Shown here in pieces: positions 22,375 through 30,299 of a stretch of DNA of 45,622 bases (position 1 is the first letter of the stretch; the number at the start of each line of letters is the position of its first letter). The DNA comes from Deltaproteobacteria bacterium (GTDB taxonomy: Bacteria; Desulfobacterota; Desulfuromonadia; Geobacterales; Pseudopelobacteraceae). A program made the translations under genes and the position numbers. Where the stretch lies: contig JAJXYO010000039.1 in assembly GCA_021780495.1 (NCBI GenBank), positions 1-45,622 of the forward strand, in the 5' to 3' direction. The notes under the pieces were generated by a model. The model was not told where the DNA came from. It was given only the letters and a program-made list of their open reading frames with translations, and searched no databases.

Positions 22375-23145
22375 GTGTTAGGTATGGTTCAGTCTATAGG
22401 GCGTCTTACGATCATAGGCCTGCGTGATTTGGGGAGAATCGGATGGTTTCTCGTCTATTCTCTCTACATGATCGTCCGCCGCCCCGGCAGTCCGCTCCAG
22501 ATCCTCAAACAGATCAGGTTCATCGGCGCCAAATCGCTGTTCGTTATATGTCTGACGGCCGCCTTTACCGGTATGGTACTTGGCCTGCAGGGCTATTACA
22601 CCTTGACCAAATTCGGTTCTGAAGGCATGTTGGGAGCTGCCGTGGCGCTCTCACTCATCCGCGAACTGGGGCCGGTGCTGACGGCACTGATGGTGACCGG
22701 CCGGGCCGGCAGCGCCATTACGGCTGAGATCGGCATCATGCGCATCACCGAACAGATCGATGCCCTGGAAACCATGGCATTGGACCCGTTTAAATATCTG
22801 GTCACTCCCAAATTTATTGCCGCCATGCTGTCGCTGCCGCTGTTGTGTGCCATCTTCGACGTAGTCGGCATCTACGGTGGTTGGGTTGTAGGCGTCAAGC
22901 TGCTGGGAGTCAATCCGGGGGCCTATTTCTACGAGATGGGAAAAGCGGTGGTCTGGCGGGATGTCTACTCCGGCATCGCCAAGTCCTTTTCCTTCGGCGC
23001 AATTATTGCCTGGATTGGCTGCTACAAGGGCTATTACGCCGGGCACGGCGCCGAGGGCGTTTCCAAGGCAACCACTGAATCCGTGGTACTGACATCTGTC
23101 CTGATCCTGGTGTGGGATTACTTCCTCACTTCGATCCTGCTGTGA
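22375..23145 (+). CDS. mlaE: MlaE-like ABC permease (lipid/MCE transport)
   Basis: Inner-membrane permease of an MCE-type lipid transporter, 256 aa. An N-terminal interfacial helix is followed by about five membrane segments. The hallmark segment MRITEQIDALETMALDPFKYLV (residues about 122-143) is the conserved EQ-loop-like region of MlaE/YrbE permeases. GTG 22375 is taken as the start because GAGGTAG lies six bases upstream; ATG 22384 is the alternative. The stop is 7 bp before the ATPase ATG. It is expected to form a dimer with the ATPase and carry the MlaD hexamer on its periplasmic face. Confidence 0.92.
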   Translation: MLGMVQSIGRLTIIGLRDLGRIGWFLVYSLYMIVRRPGSPLQILKQIRFIGAKSLFVICLTAAFTGMVLGLQGYYTLTKFGSEGMLGAAVALSLIRELGPVLTALMVTGRAGSAITAEIGIMRITEQIDALETMALDPFKYLVTPKFIAAMLSLPLLCAIFDVVGIYGGWVVGVKLLGVNPGAYFYEMGKAVVWRDVYSGIAKSFSFGAIIAWIGCYKGYYAGHGAEGVSKATTESVVLTSVLILVWDYFLTSILL

Positions 23146-23152
23146 GCGCACC

Positions 23153-23899
23153 ATGATCCAACTGACCAATCTCCATAAATCCTTCGGCAGCCAACACGTT
23201 CTCAACGGGCTGAACTTGACGATCCCCGATGGCCAGATCACCGCGATCATCGGGCCCAGCGGCGAAGGCAAGAGCGTGCTTCTCCGGCATATCATCGGCC
23301 TGATGCAACCCGACAGTGGGCAGATAAGCGTTGACGGCGAGAACATCATCGGCATCCGCCGCTCCGAGATGAACCGCATCCGTGAAAAATTCGGCATGCT
23401 CTTTCAAAATGCAGCCCTGTTTGATTCCATGAATGTCTTCGAGAACGTTGCATTTCCTTTGCAGGAGAAGACCACCTTATCGAAAACCGAGATCCGCACC
23501 AGGGTGCTTTCGGCACTTGAGGATGTGGGGCTGAAGAATGTGGAACAGAAATTTACGGATGAGCTGTCCGGCGGCATGAAAAAGCGGGTGGGACTGGCAC
23601 GGGCACTGCTGCTCAACCCCAGGATTATCCTGTTCGACGAACCGACCACGGGTCTGGACCCGATTATCAAGCGCGCCATCCACCAACTGATCCGTGACAC
23701 CCACGCGAAATTCGGTTTTACGGCGGTGATTGTCTCCCACGAGATTCCCGACATCTTCGAGATTGCCCAGAATGTGGCCATGCTCTACCAAGGGGAGATC
23801 CTGCAGTTCGGTACGGCCGATGAGATCAAAAATTCCACTCATCCGGCGGTAAAACAATTTATAAGCGGCAGCCTGGACGGGCCGATTCAGATGATTTAG
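23153..23899 (+). CDS. mlaF: MlaF-like ABC transporter ATPase
   Basis: 248-aa nucleotide-binding subunit of the lipid transporter. Walker A is GPSGEGKSV near residue 38, the Q-loop lies in FGMLFQNAALFDSMNVFENVAFPL near 90, the signature LSGGMKKRVGLARAL near 140, and Walker B IILFDEPTTGLDP near 163, with the switch His in VIVSHE. The GMKKR signature and the FDSM(T/N)VFENVAF segment are typical of MlaF/Mkl. It is coupled to mlaE by a 7-bp gap and followed by mlaD after 34 bp. Confidence 0.95.
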   Translation: MIQLTNLHKSFGSQHVLNGLNLTIPDGQITAIIGPSGEGKSVLLRHIIGLMQPDSGQISVDGENIIGIRRSEMNRIREKFGMLFQNAALFDSMNVFENVAFPLQEKTTLSKTEIRTRVLSALEDVGLKNVEQKFTDELSGGMKKRVGLARALLLNPRIILFDEPTTGLDPIIKRAIHQLIRDTHAKFGFTAVIVSHEIPDIFEIAQNVAMLYQGEILQFGTADEIKNSTHPAVKQFISGSLDGPIQMI

Positions 23900-23933
23900 C
23901 GTTTACACTGGTCAAAGAGCAAAGAGGTACATC

Positions 23934-24383
23934 ATGAACATGGCAAAATTGGAAATGACCGTCGGTATCTTTATGCTGATCGGCATGCTCTGCCTGGGAT
24001 ACATCTCCATCAAGCTGGGCAAGCTGGAGATCATCGGGGGCGATTATTACACCGTCACGGCTCAATTTGACTCGGTTTCGGGGCTAAAACCGGGGGCGCG
24101 GATCGAGATAGCCGGGGTGGAGGTTGGCAAAGTTGACCGCATAACCCTGGATGCCAAATCGGACGACCAGGCTCTGGTCTACATGAAGATCAAAACCGGC
24201 GTCAAGATCACCGACGATGTGATTGCCTCGGTCCGTACCAGCGGGATCATCGGCGATAAATTCATTACACTCAAGCAGGGCGGATCGGACACCTTCCTGA
24301 AGAACAACAGCAAGATAACCGAGACCGAATCAGCCATCGATATCGAGGAACTAGTCAGCAAATTTATCCACGGAAAGGTTTAA
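23934..24383 (+). CDS. mlaD: MlaD-like MCE-domain protein
   Basis: Membrane-anchored MCE protein of 149 aa, forming a hexameric ring that passes lipids in the periplasm. One N-terminal transmembrane helix (TVGIFMLIGMLCLGYISIKLG) is followed by a single MCE domain (about residues 40-120), with the core GLKPGARIEIAGVEVGKV and the pore-loop region VRTSGIIGDKFITLKQGG. The tail after the domain is short (E. coli MlaD is 183 aa). AGAGGTACATC precedes ATG 23934. The TolC-family gene follows after 15 bp. Confidence 0.92.
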   Translation: MNMAKLEMTVGIFMLIGMLCLGYISIKLGKLEIIGGDYYTVTAQFDSVSGLKPGARIEIAGVEVGKVDRITLDAKSDDQALVYMKIKTGVKITDDVIASVRTSGIIGDKFITLKQGGSDTFLKNNSKITETESAIDIEELVSKFIHGKV

Positions 24384-24398
24384 CGGCAGGAATACAAC

Positions 24399-25793
24399 AT
24401 GAGATTATCCATTATCACTATTTTACTGGCCGGGGCACTGTTTGCCAGCAACCACGCAGCCCAAGCCGCCGAAAATGCGGCCGGCAGCAAGCTTGTGCTG
24501 GGAGTTGACGATTGCATCCGTATCGCCCTGAAGGCTGCACCTGAACTGGGTGAGGCCCAGGCCGACATTGACCTTACAACCAGCAAACTGAATGAAGCAA
24601 AATCGAACCGCTACCCCCAGCTTGAGGTAACCGCCCTGTTCGGTCCGGCACCTCAGGCGCACCTACAGGATATTTCGCCCGCAGTAGCCACGGACAAGCC
24701 CTTCAGATTGAACGACCTGACCTGGTTCACCAGCACGGATGCCACCCTCATCCAACCGATTTTTACCTTCGGGAAGATCTCTCAGAACATGAAGGCCGCC
24801 AGCCATGGCATCGAAGTCGACCGTTCCCGTAAGGAGCAACGCGCCAACGAAATTACCCAGAAGGTTCGCGAATATTATTATGGGTTGCTGCTGGCACGGG
24901 AGCTGAAAGAGTTGGTGACAGAGGTTCAGGAAAGCCTCGCCACTGCCAGGGTCAAGGCTGTCAAGATGATCGATCAGGGCTCAGAAGGCGCCGACGAGAT
25001 TGATCTGTACAAACTGGATGCCTTTTCAGGGGAGGTTGCCAAGTATCTGGCAGAAGCGCAGAAAGGGGAGAAACTTGCTCTTTCCGCACTCAAGACCCGA
25101 CTCGGCCTTTCCGCCGACACCCAGCTGGATATCAGCACCGAGCGACTAACCATGGATGAATCAGAGGTACCGACGCTTGAATCCTATCTGGATAAGGCCC
25201 GCATCCATCGGCCGGAATACCGCCAGATCAGCGAGGGACTTAAAGCCCGTTCCGCCCTGGTCGAGGCGGCCAAGGCCAACTACTATCCCGACATCTTCCT
25301 GGGCGGATTGTTTTCGTGGGCCTACGCCGATGAGCGTGACCGCATCAACAACCCTTATATCACCGACCAGTTCAAGCATCTCACCGGCGGTGTTGCCCTG
25401 GGAGCCCGCTGGAAGCTGGACTTCGGCATCACGAGCGCCAAGGTTGCCGGCGAGCAGGCCCAGTATAACCGCCTGCTGAGTACCAAGGCGTTCGCTAATG
25501 CCAACATCCCGCTTCAGATCAAAAAATATTATCTGGATCTGCAGGAAGCACGGAAAAGCGTCGCGGATACCCAAAAGGGCTTTACCAACGCAAAGAAATG
25601 GGGCATGGCGGCTATCGCAAATTTCGATTTTGGCGTCGGGCCAGCCAAGGATATTCTTGAGGCTCTCCAGGTCTATGCCCGCATGAGAGCAGCCTATTTC
25701 CAATCCATCTATAACTACCGTATCGCCCTGGCAAATCTGGATTTCGCTACCGGCCAACCACCTGCAGCAATCGACACATCAAGGGGGAATTAA
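24399..25793 (+). CDS. TolC-family outer-membrane channel inside the mla operon
   Basis: Outer-membrane-efflux-type protein of 464 aa with a Sec signal peptide (MRLSIITILLAGALFASN, cleavage near AQAAEN), so it is not lipidated. Two repeats of long amphipathic helices are visible: VDDCIRIALKAAPELGEAQADIDL near residue 32, and SYLDKARIHRPEYRQISEGL near 265, with KANYYPDIFLGGLF. This is the TolC arrangement of two helical hairpins plus strands entering a beta-barrel. It lies between mlaD and mlaC, 15 bp after the former and overlapping the latter by one base (TAATG). The position suggests a role in lipid transport and not drug export; that role is inferred. Confidence 0.88.
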   Translation: MRLSIITILLAGALFASNHAAQAAENAAGSKLVLGVDDCIRIALKAAPELGEAQADIDLTTSKLNEAKSNRYPQLEVTALFGPAPQAHLQDISPAVATDKPFRLNDLTWFTSTDATLIQPIFTFGKISQNMKAASHGIEVDRSRKEQRANEITQKVREYYYGLLLARELKELVTEVQESLATARVKAVKMIDQGSEGADEIDLYKLDAFSGEVAKYLAEAQKGEKLALSALKTRLGLSADTQLDISTERLTMDESEVPTLESYLDKARIHRPEYRQISEGLKARSALVEAAKANYYPDIFLGGLFSWAYADERDRINNPYITDQFKHLTGGVALGARWKLDFGITSAKVAGEQAQYNRLLSTKAFANANIPLQIKKYYLDLQEARKSVADTQKGFTNAKKWGMAAIANFDFGVGPAKDILEALQVYARMRAAYFQSIYNYRIALANLDFATGQPPAAIDTSRGN

Positions 25794-26395
25794 TGTTTAA
25801 GCGTTACATACTGTTTGCCGTCGCCGGAATGTTTCTGGCAACCAACGTCCTTGCCGCAGCTGGCAACGGGGTTATCAACGATGTAAAAAAGGCTGTGGAT
25901 GAAGTCGTCAAAATTGTCTCCGACAAAAACCTGAAAAAGAACGACCATAAGCGTCGCCAGGAACTGAAAAAAACCATCAGCACGATCTTTGACTACAACG
26001 AAATGGCCAAGCGCTCACTGGGAAGGCACTGGAACCAGCGTTCTGCAGCCGAGAAGAAACAGTTCGTGGAACTGTTCGCTTCGCTGCTCGAAAACTCCTA
26101 TGCCAGCAAAATTGAATCCTATAACAACGAGAAGATAGTCTACCTGAAAGAGATTCGTGACAGTGACCATGCTGAAGTCAGATCCAAGGTAATTACAGCC
26201 AAGCGCGACGAGTTCACCCTGGATTACCGTATGATCAACGAGAACGGCAAATGGATGGTCTATGACGTGGTAATTGAAGGGGTCAGCCTGGTTTCAAACT
26301 ACCGCACCCAATTCAACAAAATCATTACGTCGCATGGCTATCCGGAGCTGGTGAAAAAGCTCCAGACCAAGACCAATGAATTGAAGGCCCCCTGA
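25793..26395 (+). CDS. mlaC: MlaC-like periplasmic phospholipid-binding protein
   Basis: 200-aa protein with an N-terminal signal peptide (YILFAVAGMFLATNVLAA) and the MlaC/Ttg2D fold: FDYNEMAKRSLGRHWNQRS near residue 62, the segment ENSYASKIESYNNEKIVYL near 100, and WMVYDVVIEGVSLVSNYRTQF near 155-175. In E. coli MlaC shuttles phospholipid between outer-membrane MlaA-OmpC and MlaFEDB. Here the gene is the last of the operon and translationally coupled to the TolC-like gene (TAATG). No mlaA is visible in the window. Confidence 0.92.
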   Translation: MFKRYILFAVAGMFLATNVLAAAGNGVINDVKKAVDEVVKIVSDKNLKKNDHKRRQELKKTISTIFDYNEMAKRSLGRHWNQRSAAEKKQFVELFASLLENSYASKIESYNNEKIVYLKEIRDSDHAEVRSKVITAKRDEFTLDYRMINENGKWMVYDVVIEGVSLVSNYRTQFNKIITSHGYPELVKKLQTKTNELKAP

Positions 26396-26409
26396 CCCGA
26401 TATTTTTAC

Positions 26410-26438
26410 TTGACACCTGTTTTATGCCTATGTTAAAC
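26410..26438 (+). promoter_or_regulatory. Putative promoter and long leader of the cold-shock gene
   Basis: TTGACA (26410-26415), 17-bp spacer and TTAAAC (26433-26438) give a plausible promoter just after mlaC. Transcription from here would give a leader of about 140 nt before ATG 26586. The leader holds a small CCGG-gtacta-CCGG hairpin (around 26551-26564) just before the strong AAGGAGGT site. Long structured leaders are typical of cold-shock mRNAs; a thermosensing role is only inferred. Confidence 0.5.
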
Positions 26439-26585
26439 GACACGAGCAGCAAGTTTCGGAAGTTTTTGCAGAACGTTGAAGCAGCATGTTTGACCAGGCT
26501 CTGCACTTTTCCTGCATCAGACTCCGGAAACTTAAGCGGTATCTCATAGTTCCGGGTACTACCGGAGAAAAAAGGAGGTAGGAAA

Positions 26586-26789
26586 ATGGCACAGGGCAAG
26601 GTTAAATGGTTCAACGATACAAAGGGTTTCGGTTTCATCGAGCAGGAGGGGGGCGAGGACGTCTTCGTTCACTTTTCAGCCATCCAGGGCGACGGTTTCA
26701 AATCGCTCGCCGAAGGCGACGCGGTTACGTTCGACATCACCCAGGGCCCCAAGGGTCTCCAGGCTGCCAACGTTCAGAAGGCCCGCTAG
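26586..26789 (+). CDS. CspA-family cold-shock protein
   Basis: 67-aa single cold-shock domain (OB fold) that binds single-stranded RNA/DNA. RNP1 is KGFGFIEQ (residues about 13-20) and RNP2 is VFVHFSA (about 27-33); the start [18 protein letters not shown] is canonical. A near-ideal AAGGAGGT ribosome-binding site lies upstream, which fits high expression. It is monocistronic, with its own predicted promoter and a strong terminator 30 bp after the stop. Confidence 0.96.
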   Translation: MAQGKVKWFNDTKGFGFIEQEGGEDVFVHFSAIQGDGFKSLAEGDAVTFDITQGPKGLQAANVQKAR

Positions 26790-26818
26790 TCAACAAATTA
26801 TGCGGTACAGCTAAAATC

Positions 26819-26851
26819 AAACGCCCGCTGAGTCAATCAGCGGGCGTTTTT
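26819..26851 (+). terminator. Rho-independent terminator after the cold-shock gene (probably bidirectional)
   Basis: A 13-bp stem, aaacgcccgctga (26819-26831) and tcagcgggcgttt (26837-26849), with a 5-nt loop, ends in a T run (26847-26851). On the other strand the stem is followed by TTTGATTTTAG, so it may also stop the convergent ygiQ-like transcript. Confidence 0.9.
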
Positions 26852-26854
26852 GCG

Positions 26855-28756
26855 CTAACCTTTCTTCGACCGGGCGGAACGCTGCTTTGACACACCCTGC
26901 TTGCGAGAAGATTCTCGTATTGTCGCCTCCTGATCGTTACGCTCCTTAGCGCACCCTCCAAGCAACTGTGCAGCCATGTTCTCTTTGCCCAACTCCCGCA
27001 GCGCCTCCAGCACCTTGTTGCGTTCCTCCGGCTGATGCCAGAGCAACAAGGCCTTCTGCAGCCCTTTTTCACGATCCGTGCGCGGCACGTGGAGTTTCTT
27101 GCCGCTATCCGGGTCTATCCCCGTGTAATACATGCAGGTCGATAGCGAGCCGGGAGTCGGGGTAAAGTCCTGTACCTGCTCAACCCTGAATCCCAGGGTT
27201 TTGAGCGCCAGGGCCAGCTCCAGCATATCCGCAAGCGTGCAGCCGGGATGTCCGGAGATCAGATAGGGTACGATCTGTTGTCGCTTGCCGACCCGGTCGC
27301 TCTCATCACGAAAACGTTTCAGAAAGGCCTCGAAGGCCTTTCTGCCCGGTTTGCGCATCAAGGCGGTCACATGTTCTGCAAAATGTTCCGGAGCGACCTT
27401 GAGCAGCCCGCTGACATGATGTCCGACCAGCTCCCGGAAATAGGCAGTTTGCCGTTCCATCAGGTCATAGCGTACCCCGGAGGAAACTGCGACGTGCTTG
27501 ACACCTTCAACGGCTCGCACCTTTCGCAATAAACCGACGGCACGTTTGTCAGTGCTGTCAAGTTGCTTGCAGATAGCCGGGAACAGGCAGCTGGAGCGGC
27601 GGCACGTCCGTTGTGCTTCGCTGTTTCCGCAGTTCAGTCCGTACATGTTGGCGGTTGGACCACCCACATCACTGATGCTGCCCCGGAACCAGGTTTTTTC
27701 AGCCAGCGCTCTGACCTCAGACTCAATGGAACGCTCGCTGCGGGACTGGATTGTTTTGCCCTGGTGCATGGCAATGGCGCAGAAGGCACATCCGCCGAAA
27801 CAGCCGCGATGACTGGTAATGGATGTCTTGATCTGTTCCCAGGCCGGAATCTGTTCCTGATACGACGGATGCGGCGCCTTCTCAAACGGCAGGGCATAAA
27901 TCGCATCCATCCCGGCCTCGGAAAGTGGCAGAGCCGGTGGCAATGAGATCAGCAGCCGATCGCCGTGTCGCTGGACAATCGACCGGGCCGAGCAAGGATT
28001 CTGCTCGCGGCTTACCAGCCGGTACGCCTCGGCAAACGAGGCCGCATCGGCAGCAACCTGCTCGTAGGAAGGAATTTCGAGCACATCCTCACGCTGCGCT
28101 CCTGCTTCTTCACCAGAAACGGGAGTTGGACACTCGAAACATTCGCCCTTTCCGACCACCCGGCATGTCCCTCGCACCGTACGGATGTTGTGGATCTGCT
28201 CGCCTCTGTTCAAGCGCTCAACGACTTCCAACAGCGGTCGTTCGGCCATGCCATACACCAGCAAGTCGGCCTTGGCATCGATAATGATTGATCGGCGGAC
28301 CTTATCCTCCCAAAAATCATAATGGGCAAAGCGGCGCAACGAGGCCTCGATACCGCCGATAATCACCGGCACATCCCGGTAGGCCTCTTTCAGACGGGAC
28401 GTGTAGATAATGGTCGCACGGTTGGGACGTGCGCCATGCCGGTTGCCGGGCGTATAGGCATCATCGTGGCGCAGCTTGCGGGCAGGGGTATAATGGGCAA
28501 CCATCGAATCCATGGCCCCGGCCGATACGGCAAAACAGAGACGCGGCCGTCCGAGGGCCATGAAGGCGTCCTTAGAACGCCAATCGGGCTGGGCAATGAT
28601 GCCAACCCTGAAACCGTGCTTTTCGAGCCAGCGGGCCAGGAGCGGGACACCAAAAGAGGGGTGGTCGATGTAGGCATCTCCACTGATAAAGATGACATCC
28701 AGCTCACCCCAGCCGCGCTTGGCGACCTCTTCCTGGGTTGTGGCAATAAAGGGCAT
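26855..28756 (-). CDS. YgiQ-family radical SAM protein
   Basis: Large radical SAM protein of 633 aa. The N-terminus ([20 protein letters not shown]) is the YgiQ-type domain (UPF0313). The cluster motif [19 protein letters not shown] near residue 315 provides CX3CX2[16 protein letters not shown] and [12 protein letters not shown] follow in the SAM core, and a C-terminal region contains [20 protein letters not shown]. The tail is basic ([10 protein letters not shown]). GGAGAGAG lies before ATG 28756. The biochemical function of the family is unknown. It stands alone, convergent with the cold-shock gene and divergent from the L,D-transpeptidase. Confidence 0.94.
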   Translation of the reverse strand: MPFIATTQEEVAKRGWGELDVIFISGDAYIDHPSFGVPLLARWLEKHGFRVGIIAQPDWRSKDAFMALGRPRLCFAVSAGAMDSMVAHYTPARKLRHDDAYTPGNRHGARPNRATIIYTSRLKEAYRDVPVIIGGIEASLRRFAHYDFWEDKVRRSIIIDAKADLLVYGMAERPLLEVVERLNRGEQIHNIRTVRGTCRVVGKGECFECPTPVSGEEAGAQREDVLEIPSYEQVAADAASFAEAYRLVSREQNPCSARSIVQRHGDRLLISLPPALPLSEAGMDAIYALPFEKAPHPSYQEQIPAWEQIKTSITSHRGCFGGCAFCAIAMHQGKTIQSRSERSIESEVRALAEKTWFRGSISDVGGPTANMYGLNCGNSEAQRTCRRSSCLFPAICKQLDSTDKRAVGLLRKVRAVEGVKHVAVSSGVRYDLMERQTAYFRELVGHHVSGLLKVAPEHFAEHVTALMRKPGRKAFEAFLKRFRDESDRVGKRQQIVPYLISGHPGCTLADMLELALALKTLGFRVEQVQDFTPTPGSLSTCMYYTGIDPDSGKKLHVPRTDREKGLQKALLLWHQPEERNKVLEALRELGKENMAAQLLGGCAKERNDQEATIRESSRKQGVSKQRSARSKKG

Positions 28757-28895
28757 GCGACTCTCTCTCCAGGCACCGGGCCCTGCAATGCAGGATAGGT
28801 GCTTTCAGCCGGTTAAGGTGTTCCGATTACCCGAATTCAGCAGCCAATCCACGTAATCGATATTAAGCTATTGATTAGCCTCTACGACATATTGT

Positions 28896-30221
28896 ATGTA
28901 TGTATTCATGAATTTACCAACACGATTTGCACCGGCCCAGCTCACAGCCTGTTTCATTACGATTGCCGTATTAGCCTTCTGGCCACAGCCGCTTTGGGCC
29001 GATAACCGCCAGGTTGCCGTTTCCGAACTTGAGCGTCTGCACCAATTCGCTTTTGCCCGGAAGATGACTGACGAGTTAAAAAGCACCGACGCAACCTTTG
29101 CCATTGCCGAACACTACTTCCTGATCAATGACATCGAGCAATCAGAACGTTTCTATCTCCTGACGATTCAAAAAGCCCGCATCATCCTGGATGCTTTATC
29201 GCATACGCCTGCGGATTCGAGTCCATCACCGGTATCCGTTTCGTCACCACCTGAGGTTAGCGACGCCTCTCAGCAAACTATACCAGCATCTGCCGTGGAA
29301 CAATCATCACCTGGTGCCGGGACGGAACCCTCTGCTGTTAGCCAGAAGCTGCGGACACCATCTCCGGAGTTGGAGAGACGGCATTTTCCCGACGACGCAA
29401 GGTCGGAAAAACTCGTAGGTACTGCCGGCGCCTATGCCGTGGTCAAGGGCGACACCATCCGCTTGATCGCGGCCAAGCTGGGGGTCAACCGCCGGCGCCT
29501 TATACAGGCAAACAAGCTTGACGAGAAGGCCTATCTCAGAATCGGACAGAAACTTTTTTACAACAATCGCAGAATTGTTCCCCAGCGGATGAAAAACGGT
29601 ATTGTCGTCAACATCCCTGATCGTACACTCTATTTTTTCAGACAGGGTAAGCTGGCCGTCTCGCTTCCGGTTGCAGTGGGCATTGCAATGAAATCAGAAA
29701 GATTCGATTGGAAAACCCCTACCGGTAAGTTCAAGATCACTGCCAAGCTGAAGAACCCCACCTGGTACGTACCTTCGTCGATCCAGTCGGAGATGGAGGA
29801 GCACGGCAAGGAGGTCATCACCAGTGTCCCTCCGGGCGATGGCAATCCGCTGGGTAAATATGCCATCAGAACATCCATCCCCGGCATCCTGATCCACAGC
29901 ACCACCAAACCCGGGTCCATCCACAGTTTTGCCAGTCATGGCTGTATCAGGGTCTTTCCTGATCAGATGAAGGAGTTCTTCAAAGAGGTTAAGGTCAACA
30001 CCCCTGGAGAGATCATCTACAAACCGGTCAAACTGACAGTCACCGAGGAAGGACGCATATTTCTGGAAGTCAACCGGGATGTATACCACAAAAGCAGCGG
30101 ACTGGCAGCGGAGGTCAGGCGGCTGATAGAAAAACAGAACCTTTCGGGACAGGTTAACTGGAAGAGAGTTGAGTCGGTCGTCCGCATAAAAGCGGGGATT
30201 GCCGAAGACATTTCACTCTGA
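28896..30221 (+). CDS. L,D-transpeptidase (YkuD) with LysM domain
   Basis: Exported cell-wall enzyme of 441 aa that forms L,D-crosslinks or attaches proteins to peptidoglycan. Order: signal peptide (about residues 15-35, ending near LWADN), a helical region, a Ser/Pro-rich disordered stretch (about 100-165), a LysM peptidoglycan-binding module (AVVKGDTIRLIAAKLGVN, near 182), then the YkuD domain with the catalytic motif HSFASHGCIRVFPDQM near 343. ATG 28896 and in-frame ATG 28908 are both possible; neither has a strong ribosome-binding site. It is divergent from the ygiQ-like gene and convergent with PBP1A. Confidence 0.9.
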   Translation: MYVFMNLPTRFAPAQLTACFITIAVLAFWPQPLWADNRQVAVSELERLHQFAFARKMTDELKSTDATFAIAEHYFLINDIEQSERFYLLTIQKARIILDALSHTPADSSPSPVSVSSPPEVSDASQQTIPASAVEQSSPGAGTEPSAVSQKLRTPSPELERRHFPDDARSEKLVGTAGAYAVVKGDTIRLIAAKLGVNRRRLIQANKLDEKAYLRIGQKLFYNNRRIVPQRMKNGIVVNIPDRTLYFFRQGKLAVSLPVAVGIAMKSERFDWKTPTGKFKITAKLKNPTWYVPSSIQSEMEEHGKEVITSVPPGDGNPLGKYAIRTSIPGILIHSTTKPGSIHSFASHGCIRVFPDQMKEFFKEVKVNTPGEIIYKPVKLTVTEEGRIFLEVNRDVYHKSSGLAAEVRRLIEKQNLSGQVNWKRVESVVRIKAGIAEDISL

Positions 30222-30253
30222 GCGGAGAATTTTCTGCAGAAAACATCTTGAAT

Positions 30254-30281
30254 ACAACGGGGCGCAATTACGCCCCGTTGT
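30254..30281. terminator. Hairpin between convergent L,D-transpeptidase and PBP1A genes
   Basis: Perfect 11-bp inverted repeat, acaacggggcg (30254-30264) and cgccccgttgt (30271-30281), with a 6-nt loop, in the 78-bp convergent gap. There is no long T run on the plus strand and only a weak one on the minus strand (TTGTATTC). It is likely a shared terminator, with position as the main argument. Confidence 0.65.
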
Positions 30282-30299
30282 GCAGGTAAGGTCCTGTCG

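Noticed and set aside
27563-27946. Plus-strand ORFs inside the YgiQ-like gene
   Set aside because: They are antisense to a gene with a clear radical SAM motif and lack start signals.
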